Source: DATBVX01 sp963696675 (GTDB taxonomy: Bacteria > Pseudomonadota > Gammaproteobacteria > Steroidobacterales > Steroidobacteraceae). Taken from it: DNA of 64,000 nt. The translations under genes and the position numbers were made by a program. The notes beneath the pieces were generated by a model. It was given only the letters and a program-made list of their open reading frames with translations, was not told the DNA's origin and ran no database searches. Where the stretch lies: positions 99,833-163,832 of the forward strand of contig CAVOLM010000021.1 of the NCBI GenBank assembly GCA_963696675.1, given 5' to 3'. Below, piece after piece: positions 41,684 to 50,722 of the stretch (positions within the stretch are counted from its first letter, which is position 1; every line of letters begins with the position of its first letter).

Positions 41684-43343
41684 TCACGCCCTCAGTTCAC
41701 GCGCCTGCCAGCGTTGCGGATCGGAAAAAATGATCCGGAAGATGCTACCGCCGCCCGGACGAGCTTCGTATAACAGCAAAGCGCCATTGCACTGGCAGAG
41801 CTCGCGAGCGATGAACAGCCCGAGGCCGGTTCCACTCATGCCGCTGGTGAAGAAGGGCTCGAAGATGCGATCAGTGTGCTCCTTGGCGATTCCAGGTCCA
41901 CGGTCGGCGACCTCGAGGTATGGGCGCCCGCTGCCGGCCATGCGCCCACAGCGCAATTCGATCGCTGTGCCCTGGCCGGCGTACTTGACTGCATTGTCAC
42001 AGAGATTCCAGAGCACCTGATGCAGGTGAGTCGGATCGACCCGCACCTCGATGCCATTGCCATTGGGAGTGATCTGCAGCCTGGATTCAGGGGCTTGGGT
42101 GGTCTGGCAGAACTCGGCGCGAAATTCGTCCAACCAGTCCGACAGAGTCAAGAGTTTCCGGGCGTGTCGAATCGCGCCGCGAGAGCTGCAGCATGTTGTT
42201 GATGATGGTGCTCACGCGCTCGCCATTGGTACGGATGATCTCCGTCAGCCGGCGCTCCGATTCGCCAATGGACGCTTCGGCGAGCAACTGTCCCGCGTGG
42301 CTCATCGCCCCGACCGGGTTGCGAATCTCGTGCGCGATACTGGCACTCAGGCGTCCCAGTGCCGCGAGCTTCGACTGCTGGAGTCGTTCTGCGAGAAGGC
42401 TCGTGTCTTCCAGAAATATCAGCACCGGTCCGGGATTCTCGGCGCCGAGGGGCGCAAAGTGCGGTTCGATCGCGCGCAAGCCATCGGCCGCGACAAAAGA
42501 GGTCGGATTCGTCGGGGCAGTATGTGGATTCTGCCGCCAGGTCGACAGGGAATAGAGCAGCGGAGGATGCACCTCGCCCAGCAACGCGCCGGGAATGGCA
42601 CTGCGGTCACCGAGGATTTCCGCCGCGGATTCGTTGATCAGCCGGATGCGATCGGCGGCATCGACCACGAGGATGCTTTCGCGCAGGTGCTGGACGATGT
42701 ATTGCGATAGTTCGGCGAGGTTCGCCAGATCGACGTCCTTCTGACGAACCAGTTCCTCAGACGCGCTGATGCGCTCGGCGAGCGGCAATACCGCCAATGC
42801 AACAATGAACAGAGTGACGCCCAGCACCCCGGCGCCGGTGTAGTCCGCCATCGAGGCAAACCCCGCGAGCTGCGCAACGACCTGCTGAATGAGCAGCGCG
42901 ATCGCCGCCCCGGCAGCGATGACGAAGGCGCGTCGGGTGATCAGGCTCACGGCCGCAACAGGAATGACCAGCAGCATCCCGAGACCGCTTGCGACACCAC
43001 CGCTCGTGTAGAGGAGCAGCGATACTCCGACGACGTCCAGCGCGATATGCACCCAGGCCTGCTGTTCGAGGCTCGGCCAATGGTTCTTGAGCGCCGCAAT
43101 CATCACGATGCCGGCGCCGAAGTACGCTATGACAACGTTCTGGAAGAGCTGGGGATCAGCCCACCCGACGCTGGTGGCTTCCGGCAGGAGGTAATGAAGC
43201 GAGGCGAGGACCAGCGGCACCAGCAGCCGGAAGAGATTGAGGAGACCGAGCACGCGCCACGCCATTGCGGCCTGTGCGGGTCCCTTGGTTCTCAGCATCG
43301 TTCGCGGCTGCTCGCGGGTGTAATTGGTGGCGCACTCTACCAT
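41684..43343 (-). CDS. pilS: Sensor histidine kinase PilS (one-base insertion)
   Basis: PilS phosphorylates PilR. The N-terminus has about six membrane segments, then a PAS domain, a HisKA dimerisation region with SASIAHEIRNPVGAMSHAG (phospho-accepting His) and an HATPase domain (LWNLCDNAVKYA, DRGPGIAKEH, GTGLGLFIAREL). The kinase halves are in different frames; an extra base at + 42152 is inferred, joining RPET to LTLSDWLDEF. MLRTKGPAQ at 43298 is an alternative start. It is 1 base upstream of pilR. Confidence 0.92.
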
Positions 43344-43396
43344 GTCCGTCTTGCATCAAGGAAAATAGCCGCCCACTTTCAGACGATCGCGAGCCC

Positions 43397-44566
43397 ATGA
43401 ACCTTCACGAGTATCAGGCCAAAGAAATCTTTTCCGGTTACGGCATTCCAGTTCCGAAAGGCCGGGTTGCATCCACCGCCGAAGAAGCTGTGAGCGCGGC
43501 GCGCGAGCTTGGTGGCTCACTCTGGGTCGTGAAGGCGCAAGTTCACGCCGGCGGGCGAGGCAAGGCAGGCGGTGTCAAGCTTGCGAAGGACCTCGATGCC
43601 GTTCGTGCAGCAGCGACTGCGATGCTGGGCCGTCATCTCGTTACCCGGCAAACCGGCGCGGAAGGACTACCGGTCAATCAGGTGTACGTCGAGTCGGGCT
43701 CGCAGATCGCGCGCGAAATGTATCTGAGCCTGGTGCTCAACCGCGAGCGCGGCCAGATCGCCTTCATCGCCTCGGCAGCGGGCGGGATGGACATCGAGGA
43801 GGTCGCCGCTCACTCGCCGGACAAGATCATCACCGTCAACATTCACCCGGCCGCGGGACTGCAGGGCTTTCAATGCAGGCAGCTCGCATTCGGTCTCGGT
43901 TTCGCCGGTTCACAGCTCGAGGAATTCGCGCGCCTCGCGCAGGCGCTTTACAGGCTGTACCTCGAGAAGGATGCGAGCCTGGTCGAAGTCAATCCCCTCA
44001 TCGTCACCGGCGAGGGCCGCATCGTCGCGCTCGATGCCAAGATCAACATCGATGCGAATGCCTTGTTTCGCCATCCGGAGATTGGGGCGCTGCGCGATCC
44101 GACCCAGGAGGATGCGATGGAGCGCGAGGCGAGCGAGCACGATCTCAACTACGTCTCGCTCGATGGCAACATCGCCTGCATGGTGAACGGTGCCGGGCTC
44201 GCGATGGCGACGATGGACCTGATCAAGCTGCATGGCGGTGCGCCGGCCAATTTCCTCGACGTCGGCGGTGGGGCAACCAGTGAGCGCGTCACCGCCGCGT
44301 TCAAGTTGATCCTCTCGAATGCAAAGGTGCGCGCGATACTGGTGAATATCTTCGGCGGCATCGTGCGTTGTGACCTGATCGCCGACGGGATCATCAACGC
44401 GGTCAAGCAGGTTGGCGTGAAGATACCCGTGGTGGTGCGGCTGGAAGGAACCAACGCCGACGTGGCGCGTGAGCGCCTCGCTGCGAGCGGGCTCGCCATT
44501 ACGGCGGCGAACGACCTGACCGACGCGGCAACCAAGGTCGTGCGGCTCGCCGCCCGCTCGCACTGA
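43397..44566 (+). CDS. sucC: Succinyl-CoA synthetase beta subunit
   Basis: SucC forms the ATP-grasp subunit of succinyl-CoA synthetase in the TCA cycle. The start MNLHEYQAKEIFSGYGIPVP is diagnostic. KAQVHAGGRGKAGGVKL is the ATP-binding loop, followed by EVNPLIVTGEG and the CoA-ligase signature NIFGGIVRCDLIADGII. The 389-residue length is normal. It is divergent from pilS and 8 bases upstream of sucD. Confidence 0.97.
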   Translation: MNLHEYQAKEIFSGYGIPVPKGRVASTAEEAVSAARELGGSLWVVKAQVHAGGRGKAGGVKLAKDLDAVRAAATAMLGRHLVTRQTGAEGLPVNQVYVESGSQIAREMYLSLVLNRERGQIAFIASAAGGMDIEEVAAHSPDKIITVNIHPAAGLQGFQCRQLAFGLGFAGSQLEEFARLAQALYRLYLEKDASLVEVNPLIVTGEGRIVALDAKINIDANALFRHPEIGALRDPTQEDAMEREASEHDLNYVSLDGNIACMVNGAGLAMATMDLIKLHGGAPANFLDVGGGATSERVTAAFKLILSNAKVRAILVNIFGGIVRCDLIADGIINAVKQVGVKIPVVVRLEGTNADVARERLAASGLAITAANDLTDAATKVVRLAARSH

Positions 44567-44574
44567 GGCTGCAG

Positions 44575-45439
44575 ATGAGCATTCTCGTCAACAAGAAGAC
44601 CAAGGTGATCTGCCAGGGCTTCACGGGCAAGCAGGGCACCTTTCATTCCGAACAATGCATCGCCTACGGCACTCGGCTGGTCGGCGGAGTGACGCCGGGT
44701 CGCGGCGGCCAGAGACATCTCGACCTGCCGGTATTCAACACCGCGCACGAAGCGGTCGCTGCAACGGGCGCCGAAGTGAGCATGATCTACGTGCCGGCGC
44801 CGCATGCCGCCGATGCCATACTCGAAGCAGCGGACGCTGGAATACAGCTGATCGTGTGCATCACGGAAGGCATTCCCGTGAACGACATGGTCCGCGTGAA
44901 GGCTACGCTGCGTGACTACGACTGCGGTCTCATCGGGCCGAACTGTCCGGGCGTCATCACGCCGGGCGAATGCAAGATCGGGATCATGCCCGGGTTCATT
45001 CACAAGCCCGGCCGCGTGGGTATCGTGTCACGCTCCGGGACGCTCACTTACGAGACCGTCTACCAGACCACCCGCAATGGTCTTGGTCAGACAACCTGTG
45101 TCGGTATCGGTGGTGACCCGGTGCGCGGCATGAACTTCATCGATGTTCTTGCGCTCTTCGAGAAGGATCCGGCCACCGAAGGCATCATCATGGTGGGTGA
45201 GATCGGCGGGAGCGATGAAGAGGCAGCCGCTGCTTTCATCAAGAAGAATGTCCGCAAACCGGTCGTCGCGTACATCGCGGGCGTGACGGCACCGCCCGGG
45301 AAGCGCATGGGGCACGCGGGTGCGATCGTCGCGGGCGGGAAGGGCACGGCTGCGGAGAAATTTGCGGCCCTCGAGGCAGCGGGAGTCAGGACTGTGCGTT
45401 CGCCGGCGGAACTCGGTAGCGCCATGTTTGACCTTCTGA
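44575..45439 (+). CDS. sucD: Succinyl-CoA synthetase alpha subunit (stop codon not in frame)
   Basis: SucD binds CoA and carries the phosphohistidine. It begins MSILVNKKTKVICQGFTG and has the CoA site (IGPNCPGVITPGECKIGIMPG) and the catalytic GHAGAIVAGGKGTA. Family homology ends near AMFDLLRRR, about residue 290. There is no stop in frame: the reading frame runs on through about 43 basic residues into nadE. If one C at 45436 is extra, TGA at 45437-45439 ends the protein, as with the other frame breaks here. The alternative is a basic tail or a true SucD-NadE fusion. Confidence 0.88.
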
Positions 45440-45573
45440 GGCGCCGATCGTCGACGGCCGTGCGAGGCACCCGAGCTGCACCGTCTGCCAAGAAGCGCTC
45501 GAAGCGGGCGTCACCTGGCAGGAAGGCATCGACACGCAAGTCGGTGCGTCGCGATGTGAGCACGCGCGACGGC

Positions 45574-47193
45574 ATGCGCATCGCCCTCGCACAGCTCGAT
45601 CTGTTCGTGGGCGATGTCGATGGCAACGCCCGCCGCATCATCGAAGCGGCTTCTCTTGCGCGCGATCGCGAGCGGGCCGACGTGATCGTCTTTCCGGAGC
45701 TCGCGCTCTCCGGCTACCCGCCTGAGGATCTGCTGTTTCACGCCGGCATGCGACGCCGTGTGGCCGATGGTCTGGCGCGTGCACGCGAGGAGATCCGCGG
45801 CATCGCTGCTCTGTTCGGATATCCAGAGTATGCCGAGGGGCGGATCTACAACTCCGCCGTGCTGGTGCGCGATGGCGAACTGCTCGCCAATCACCGCAAG
45901 CAGTGCCTGCCGAACTACAAGGTCTTCGATGAAAAGCGCTATTTCACGGCGGGCACCGAAGCGACGGTGATCGAGCTCAACGGGCGACGGGTCGGCCTTC
46001 TGGTCTGCGAGGATGTCTGGGAGCCGGAACCGACGCGAGCTGCCGTAGATGCGGGTGCGGAAGTACTCCTGGTCGTCAATGCATCGCCCTACGAGCTGCG
46101 CAAGCAGGTTGAGCGCGAGACGATCGTCCGGGATCGCGTGCGCGAAGTCAGTCGCCCATTCGTCTACACCAATCTCGTGGGCGGACAGGATGAGCTGGTC
46201 TTCGACGGCCACTCGTTCGTGATGGACGCGGCCGGCGAAATCACGGCTCGGGCGCCAGCGTTTGCCGAGAGCATCATCAGCGTTGAGCTCCGGACCGATG
46301 GGAAGCGGCTGGTGCCGGTCCGCGGCGAGATTGCGCCTTACCAGAGTGACGAAGCGAGCGTGTACAGCGCGCTGGTGCTCGGGGTGCGCGACTATGTCGA
46401 AAAGCATCGCTTCCCCGGAGTCGTCATGGGCCTGTCGGGCGGGATCGATTCGGCGCTGACTCTCGCGATCGCCGTCGATGCGCTCGGTGCCGAGCGCGTG
46501 CAGGCGGTCATGATGCCGTCGCGCTATACGTCGGCGATGAGCATCGAAGATGCGACCGAGCAGGTACGTCGCCAAGGCGTCAGGCACAGCCTGATTTCCA
46601 TCGAGGGCATGTTCGAAGCGACGCTCGCAGCGCTCAAGAGTGAGTTCGCCGGAACCTCTCCCGACAGCACGGAGGAAAACATTCAGGCCCGATGCCGTGG
46701 TGTTCTGCTGATGGCGATTTCGAACAAGACCGGGCGCATGCTGCTCACAACGGGCAACAAGAGCGAGATGGCGGTCGGATACGCGACGCTCTACGGTGAC
46801 ATGGCAGGCGGCTTTGCGCCGATCAAGGATTGCAGCAAGACGCTCGTGTATCGGCTCGCACGCTACCGCAATTCACGCGACGCGGTGATTCCGGAACGTG
46901 TACTGACACGCCCGCCGTCGGCGGAACTACGGCCCGATCAGAAGGATACCGACGCCTTGCCGCCGTACGAGGTGCTCGACCCGATACTCGAGGCCTTCAT
47001 CGAGGAGGACCTGTCTGTCGAGCAGATCATCGCGCGTGGTTTCTCCCGCGAAACGGTCATCCGAGTTCTCGACATGGTGAAGCGCAACGAATACAAGCGA
47101 CGCCAGGCGCCGCCCGGCGTGCGCGTGAGTGGGCGCGCATTTGGCCGCGACTGGCGGTATCCGATTACGAGTGGCTATCGACTGAGGACCTGA
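45574..47193 (+). CDS. nadE: Glutamine-dependent NAD+ synthetase
   Basis: This NadE makes NAD from deamido-NAD using glutamine. The N-terminal nitrilase-type glutaminase domain has the Glu (FPELALSGYPPEDLL), Lys (NHRKQCLPNYKVFDEKRYF) and Cys (LLVCEDVWEP) triad. The C-terminal synthetase domain has the pyrophosphatase loop GLSGGIDSALTLAIA and ends with RRQAPPGVRVSGRAFGRDWRYPI, typical of the family. ATG 45574 gives 539 residues. It is in frame with sucD with no stop between, see sucD. The sucD-nadE order is conserved in related bacteria. Confidence 0.95.
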   Translation: MRIALAQLDLFVGDVDGNARRIIEAASLARDRERADVIVFPELALSGYPPEDLLFHAGMRRRVADGLARAREEIRGIAALFGYPEYAEGRIYNSAVLVRDGELLANHRKQCLPNYKVFDEKRYFTAGTEATVIELNGRRVGLLVCEDVWEPEPTRAAVDAGAEVLLVVNASPYELRKQVERETIVRDRVREVSRPFVYTNLVGGQDELVFDGHSFVMDAAGEITARAPAFAESIISVELRTDGKRLVPVRGEIAPYQSDEASVYSALVLGVRDYVEKHRFPGVVMGLSGGIDSALTLAIAVDALGAERVQAVMMPSRYTSAMSIEDATEQVRRQGVRHSLISIEGMFEATLAALKSEFAGTSPDSTEENIQARCRGVLLMAISNKTGRMLLTTGNKSEMAVGYATLYGDMAGGFAPIKDCSKTLVYRLARYRNSRDAVIPERVLTRPPSAELRPDQKDTDALPPYEVLDPILEAFIEEDLSVEQIIARGFSRETVIRVLDMVKRNEYKRRQAPPGVRVSGRAFGRDWRYPITSGYRLRT

Positions 47194-47224
47194 GGCTCAG
47201 GGGCTGACACCTGTACCGATCCCG

Positions 47225-48016
47225 CTACCAGACCACCCACCATTTCTTCTTCTGGTCCACGCGGTGCGCCGTCTCGGGGAAATTCTCCCGATAGACACTC
47301 GCCGACTGTTCCGCAAGGTCATCGAGTCCAAGCTGGCGATACGCGTCCGTCATGATCTCGAGAGCACCCTTTACCGCCGGGGCGCCATCATAGTTCTCCA
47401 CCACGTATTTGGCGCGCGCCACCGCGGCGAGATAGGCGCCACGACGAATGTAGTAGTCGGCGACGTGCACTTCGTAGTTCGCCAGGCGATTGCGCAGGTA
47501 GAGCAACCTGAGGTGTGCATCGTGTGCGTACTCGCTCTGCGGATAGTTGGTCACTACGGTTTGAAATGCGGCAAAGGACTTGCGCGCATCACTCGGTGGC
47601 CGTTCGCTCAGGTCAACACTCAGCCAACGCTCGAGAATATTTGGCGTGCGCTCGAAATACACCAGCCCCTTGATGTAATTTGCGTAGTCGCAGCGCGGGT
47701 GCGCGGGATTCTCGCGGATGAACTGGTCCGCGGCGTCGATTGCGGACTCTGACTCGTGATCCTTGTAGTACGCGTACATCAGGTCGAGACGTCCCTGGCG
47801 CGCGGCGTCGCTGAAGGGGTAACGCGCATCGAGCGCCTCGTAGACCTTGATGGCGTTGGCGTAGTCGCTTTCCCGCAGGAACTTGGCGCCGCGCTCGTAC
47901 AGCACGTCGGGGTCGCCTTGCAGTTCCTTGCCGGTGCTCCGGCAGCCGCCAAACGCAAGCGCGAGCAACATCAGCGGCACCGCAGTTCGCAGGAATCGAA
48001 TCAACAGCACCGGCAC
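47225..48016 (-). CDS. bamD: Outer-membrane assembly lipoprotein BamD
   Basis: BamD is the essential lipoprotein of the beta-barrel assembly machine. A signal segment ends in LALAFGGC (an atypical lipobox, with F at -3). Five TPR-like repeats follow, with YPFSDAARQGRLDLMYAYY and YPQSEYAHDAHLRLLYLRN as conserved repeat signatures. The frame is open further upstream, but GTG 48016, with GGGGAGG six bases before it, gives the expected length of about 263 residues. It is divergent from rluD, as usual. Confidence 0.94.
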   Translation of the reverse strand: MPVLLIRFLRTAVPLMLLALAFGGCRSTGKELQGDPDVLYERGAKFLRESDYANAIKVYEALDARYPFSDAARQGRLDLMYAYYKDHESESAIDAADQFIRENPAHPRCDYANYIKGLVYFERTPNILERWLSVDLSERPPSDARKSFAAFQTVVTNYPQSEYAHDAHLRLLYLRNRLANYEVHVADYYIRRGAYLAAVARAKYVVENYDGAPAVKGALEIMTDAYRQLGLDDLAEQSASVYRENFPETAHRVDQKKKWWVVW

Positions 48017-48080
48017 GCGTTGCCTCCCCCCAAAAGTGGCCGCAAAGTATAGCCGAAGGGCGCATCCTCTGACGGCCGCA

Positions 48081-49052
48081 ATGACAGACAAGTTCCAGAC
48101 GCACGAACTTCAGATCCCATCCGAGATGGCCGGCCTGCGCCTGGACCAGGCGCTGGCGCAGCTGCTGCCGGAATATTCACGTTCACGCCTCAAGGACTGG
48201 ATCGAATCCGGGCGCGTCCGCGTCGACCGGCACACCTCGCGGCCGCGCGACGTCGTGAGTGGTGGAGAGCGCGTAGCGGTACAAGTCGAAATCGCAATCG
48301 ATGCCGCAATCGAGCCCCAGGCCATGGATCTCGACCTCGTACATGCCGATGCGCAGCTGCTCGTCATCAACAAGCCCGCCGGCCTGGTCGTGCACCCGGG
48401 CGCTGGCAATCGGGCAGGGACATTGCAGAACGCGTTGTTGCACTTCGATCCGTTACTCGCAACGCTGCCGCGGGCGGGTATCCTCCATCGGCTCGACAAG
48501 GACACGACCGGCCTTCTGGTTGTAGCCCGCACCTTACCAGCTCACACCGAGCTGACGCGTCAGATGCAGCAACGCCAGATCGAGCGTCGCTACGAGGCCG
48601 TCTGCACAGGTGTGATGACCGCCGGTGGAACCGTCGACAAGCCGATCGGGCGTCATCGTTCCGATCGAGTGCGCATGACGGTGCGCGAGGATGGGCGCGA
48701 GGCGATCACTCATTATCGAGTACTCGAACGCTTTCGCGCCCACACGCACGTGCGCGTCAGCCTGGAAACCGGGCGCACGCACCAGATCCGCGTGCATTTC
48801 GCGCATGTCCGTCATCCGCTGGTCGGCGACAGGACCTACGGAGGCAGACTCCTGCTACCGCGTGGCGCGACGTCAGAACTGGTTGCCGCCCTGCGAGATT
48901 TCCCAAGGCAGGCACTGCATGCCGCTGAGCTGAAGCTGCGCCACCCCCAGAGCGGCCACGCGGTCGAATGGCAGGCACCCTTGCCCAAGGACCTGCGCGG
49001 GTTGCTTGCTACCTTGCGCAAGGATGCCGCAAGCGTCTCGAAAGCCAAGTGA
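48081..49052 (+). CDS. rluD: 23S rRNA pseudouridine synthase RluD
   Basis: RluD makes pseudouridines at 1911, 1915 and 1917 of 23S rRNA. The N-terminal S4 domain (RLDQALAQLLPEYSRSRLKDWI) precedes the catalytic core with INKPAGLVVHPG and HRLDKDTTGLLVVA (catalytic Asp), then LETGRTHQIRVH. The 323-residue length is normal. It is divergent from bamD. The stop overlaps the pgeF GTG. Confidence 0.95.
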   Translation: MTDKFQTHELQIPSEMAGLRLDQALAQLLPEYSRSRLKDWIESGRVRVDRHTSRPRDVVSGGERVAVQVEIAIDAAIEPQAMDLDLVHADAQLLVINKPAGLVVHPGAGNRAGTLQNALLHFDPLLATLPRAGILHRLDKDTTGLLVVARTLPAHTELTRQMQQRQIERRYEAVCTGVMTAGGTVDKPIGRHRSDRVRMTVREDGREAITHYRVLERFRAHTHVRVSLETGRTHQIRVHFAHVRHPLVGDRTYGGRLLLPRGATSELVAALRDFPRQALHAAELKLRHPQSGHAVEWQAPLPKDLRGLLATLRKDAASVSKAK

Positions 49053-49786
49053 GCACCATCGAGCTCATCGTTCCACAATGGCCTGCGCCGCCCCGCGTGC
49101 GCGCAGTTTCCACGCTGCGCTCGGGAGGCGTGAGCGCGCCACCGTACGACACGCTGAACCTCGGCGAACACGTCGGGGACGAACCGGACGCCGTGACCGA
49201 GAATCGCAGACGCCTGTGCGAACAGCTCGGCATCGACGAGGAGCCCTGCTGGCTCGATCAGGTGCACGGCATCCGGGTCGTGCGCGCGGGAGCTGTCGGC
49301 GAGCGCCCGAGTGCAGATGCCGCGATTGCAGATGAGCCCAATCGAGTCTGCGCGGTGCTGACCGCGGATTGCCTGCCCGTACTGCTGGCACGAACCGACG
49401 GCAGGCGCGTGGCGGCGGCTCACTGCGGCTGGCGAGGGCTCGCGGGCGGCGTGCTCGAGTCGACGATTGCGGCGCTCGATACCCCGCCGCGTGAGCTGCT
49501 CGCCTGGCTCGGGCCTGCGATCGGCCCGGCGCATTTCGAAGTGGGATCCGAGGTCCGCGAAGCCTTCATGCGCATCGATCCATCCGCGGTGACGGCATTT
49601 CGTGCCAACGCGCGCGGGCGCTGGATGTGTGACCTGTACCGGATCGCTCACCAGCACCTCAATCGAGCGGGCATCGACGCCATCTTCGGTGGCGGACGTT
49701 GCACATTCGAGGAAGCGTCGATGTTCTTCTCGTTTCGACGCGATGGACGTTGCGGGCGGATGGCAACATTGATCTGGATCGAATGA
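49049..49786 (+). CDS. pgeF: Peptidoglycan editing factor PgeF (laccase-domain protein)
   Basis: PgeF (YfiH, DUF152) has a copper/zinc laccase-like fold with purine nucleoside hydrolase-type activity, and in E. coli it corrects wrong peptidoglycan incorporation. Family motifs are LDQVHGIRV, LTADCLPVLL (Cys and His ligands), AAAHCGWRGLAGGVL, GPAIGPAHFEVG and RDGRCGRMATLIW. GTG 49049 overlaps the rluD stop (GTGA). The 245-residue length is standard. Confidence 0.94.
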   Translation: MSTIELIVPQWPAPPRVRAVSTLRSGGVSAPPYDTLNLGEHVGDEPDAVTENRRRLCEQLGIDEEPCWLDQVHGIRVVRAGAVGERPSADAAIADEPNRVCAVLTADCLPVLLARTDGRRVAAAHCGWRGLAGGVLESTIAALDTPPRELLAWLGPAIGPAHFEVGSEVREAFMRIDPSAVTAFRANARGRWMCDLYRIAHQHLNRAGIDAIFGGGRCTFEEASMFFSFRRDGRCGRMATLIWIE

Positions 49787-49844
49787 GATACCGAAAGGTT
49801 CGACGACGGGCGGCGGTTTCGACTCGCATGCTACGATCCTGCTG

Positions 49845-50618
49845 ATGTCGACACTTGCCTGGATCATTACGTTTACCGTCCTTGGTGGCGTACTGAGTGT
49901 GCTCATCGCAGGTCTGGTGCTGCTGCTGCCGGCCAGCCGCCGCACCGCCGCGCTGCCACACCTGGTGAGCTTCGCCACGGGCGCGCTGCTTGGCGCCGCA
50001 CTCCTCAAGTTGTTGCCGCACGCGATCGAAGGTGCGGGGCTGTCCAAGCTTCATCTGGTCACGCTTTCGCTTATCGCAGGCATCTTCGCGTTCTTCGTGC
50101 TGGAAAAGCTGGTGCTCTGGCGCCATTGTCACGAGGAAGATTGCGATACGCATACCCCATCGCAGAAGCAGCGCGACTATGCCTCCGCGATGCTGATCCT
50201 CGCGGGCGATGCGATCCACAACGCGCTCGATGGCGTGATGCTGGCAGCGGCCTTCCTGACCGATGTGCGACTCGGGATCGTGGCCGGCATCGCCGTCATT
50301 GCGCACGAAGTTCCGCAGGAAGTCGGCGACTTCGCCATCCTGCTAAACGGCGGCCTGTCCCGCACCCGCGCGTTGACGCTCAACCTGCTGACCAGCCTCA
50401 CATCGGTGATCGGCGGAGTCATCGGGTACTTCGCGCTGAGACATGCGATGGAACTGCTGCCTTATGCTCTGGCAGTCACAGCCGCATCACTCTTATATGT
50501 AGCGGTGGCTGACCTCATTCCGGGCTTGCACCGGCGCACCGATCCGGTCGCCGGCGTGCAGCAGGTGGTCCTGATCGCCATCGGGATCGCGGTCATCGTC
50601 TTGACCGACACTCACTAG
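49845..50618 (+). CDS. ZIP-family metal transporter
   Basis: This 257-residue protein has eight hydrophobic segments, a His- and Asp/Glu-rich cytoplasmic loop (WRHCHEEDCDTH), and the ZIP metal-site motifs in the fourth and fifth membrane segments (DAIHNALDGVML and IAHEVPQEVGDF). ZIP proteins move zinc or other divalent cations into the cytoplasm. It lies 58 bases downstream of pgeF and may be transcribed with it. The exact metal cannot be read from the sequence. Confidence 0.9.
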   Translation: MSTLAWIITFTVLGGVLSVLIAGLVLLLPASRRTAALPHLVSFATGALLGAALLKLLPHAIEGAGLSKLHLVTLSLIAGIFAFFVLEKLVLWRHCHEEDCDTHTPSQKQRDYASAMLILAGDAIHNALDGVMLAAAFLTDVRLGIVAGIAVIAHEVPQEVGDFAILLNGGLSRTRALTLNLLTSLTSVIGGVIGYFALRHAMELLPYALAVTAASLLYVAVADLIPGLHRRTDPVAGVQQVVLIAIGIAVIVLTDTH

Positions 50619-50664
50619 CGTCTCGGTGGATCGTTCCGCTTTGGGGTGACTCTCAGCACCATTG

Positions 50665-50692
50665 TTGATTTCCACGGGCCCGGCACTACATT
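50665..50692 (+). promoter_or_regulatory. Possible sigma-70 promoter of clpB
   Basis: TTGATT (50665-50670) and TACATT (50687-50692) are 16 bases apart, 31 bases before clpB. A GC hairpin, CCGGGC/GCCCGG (50695-50712), falls in the leader. No clear sigma-32 element was seen although clpB is usually heat-induced. Confidence 0.4.
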
Positions 50693-50722
50693 GTCCGGGC
50701 TGCTTCGCCCGGAGCATCTCCT

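Noticed and set aside
50620..50722. Sigma-32 heat-shock promoter before clpB
   Set aside because: Searched for CTTGAA and CCCCAT-like boxes at proper spacing and found none convincing.
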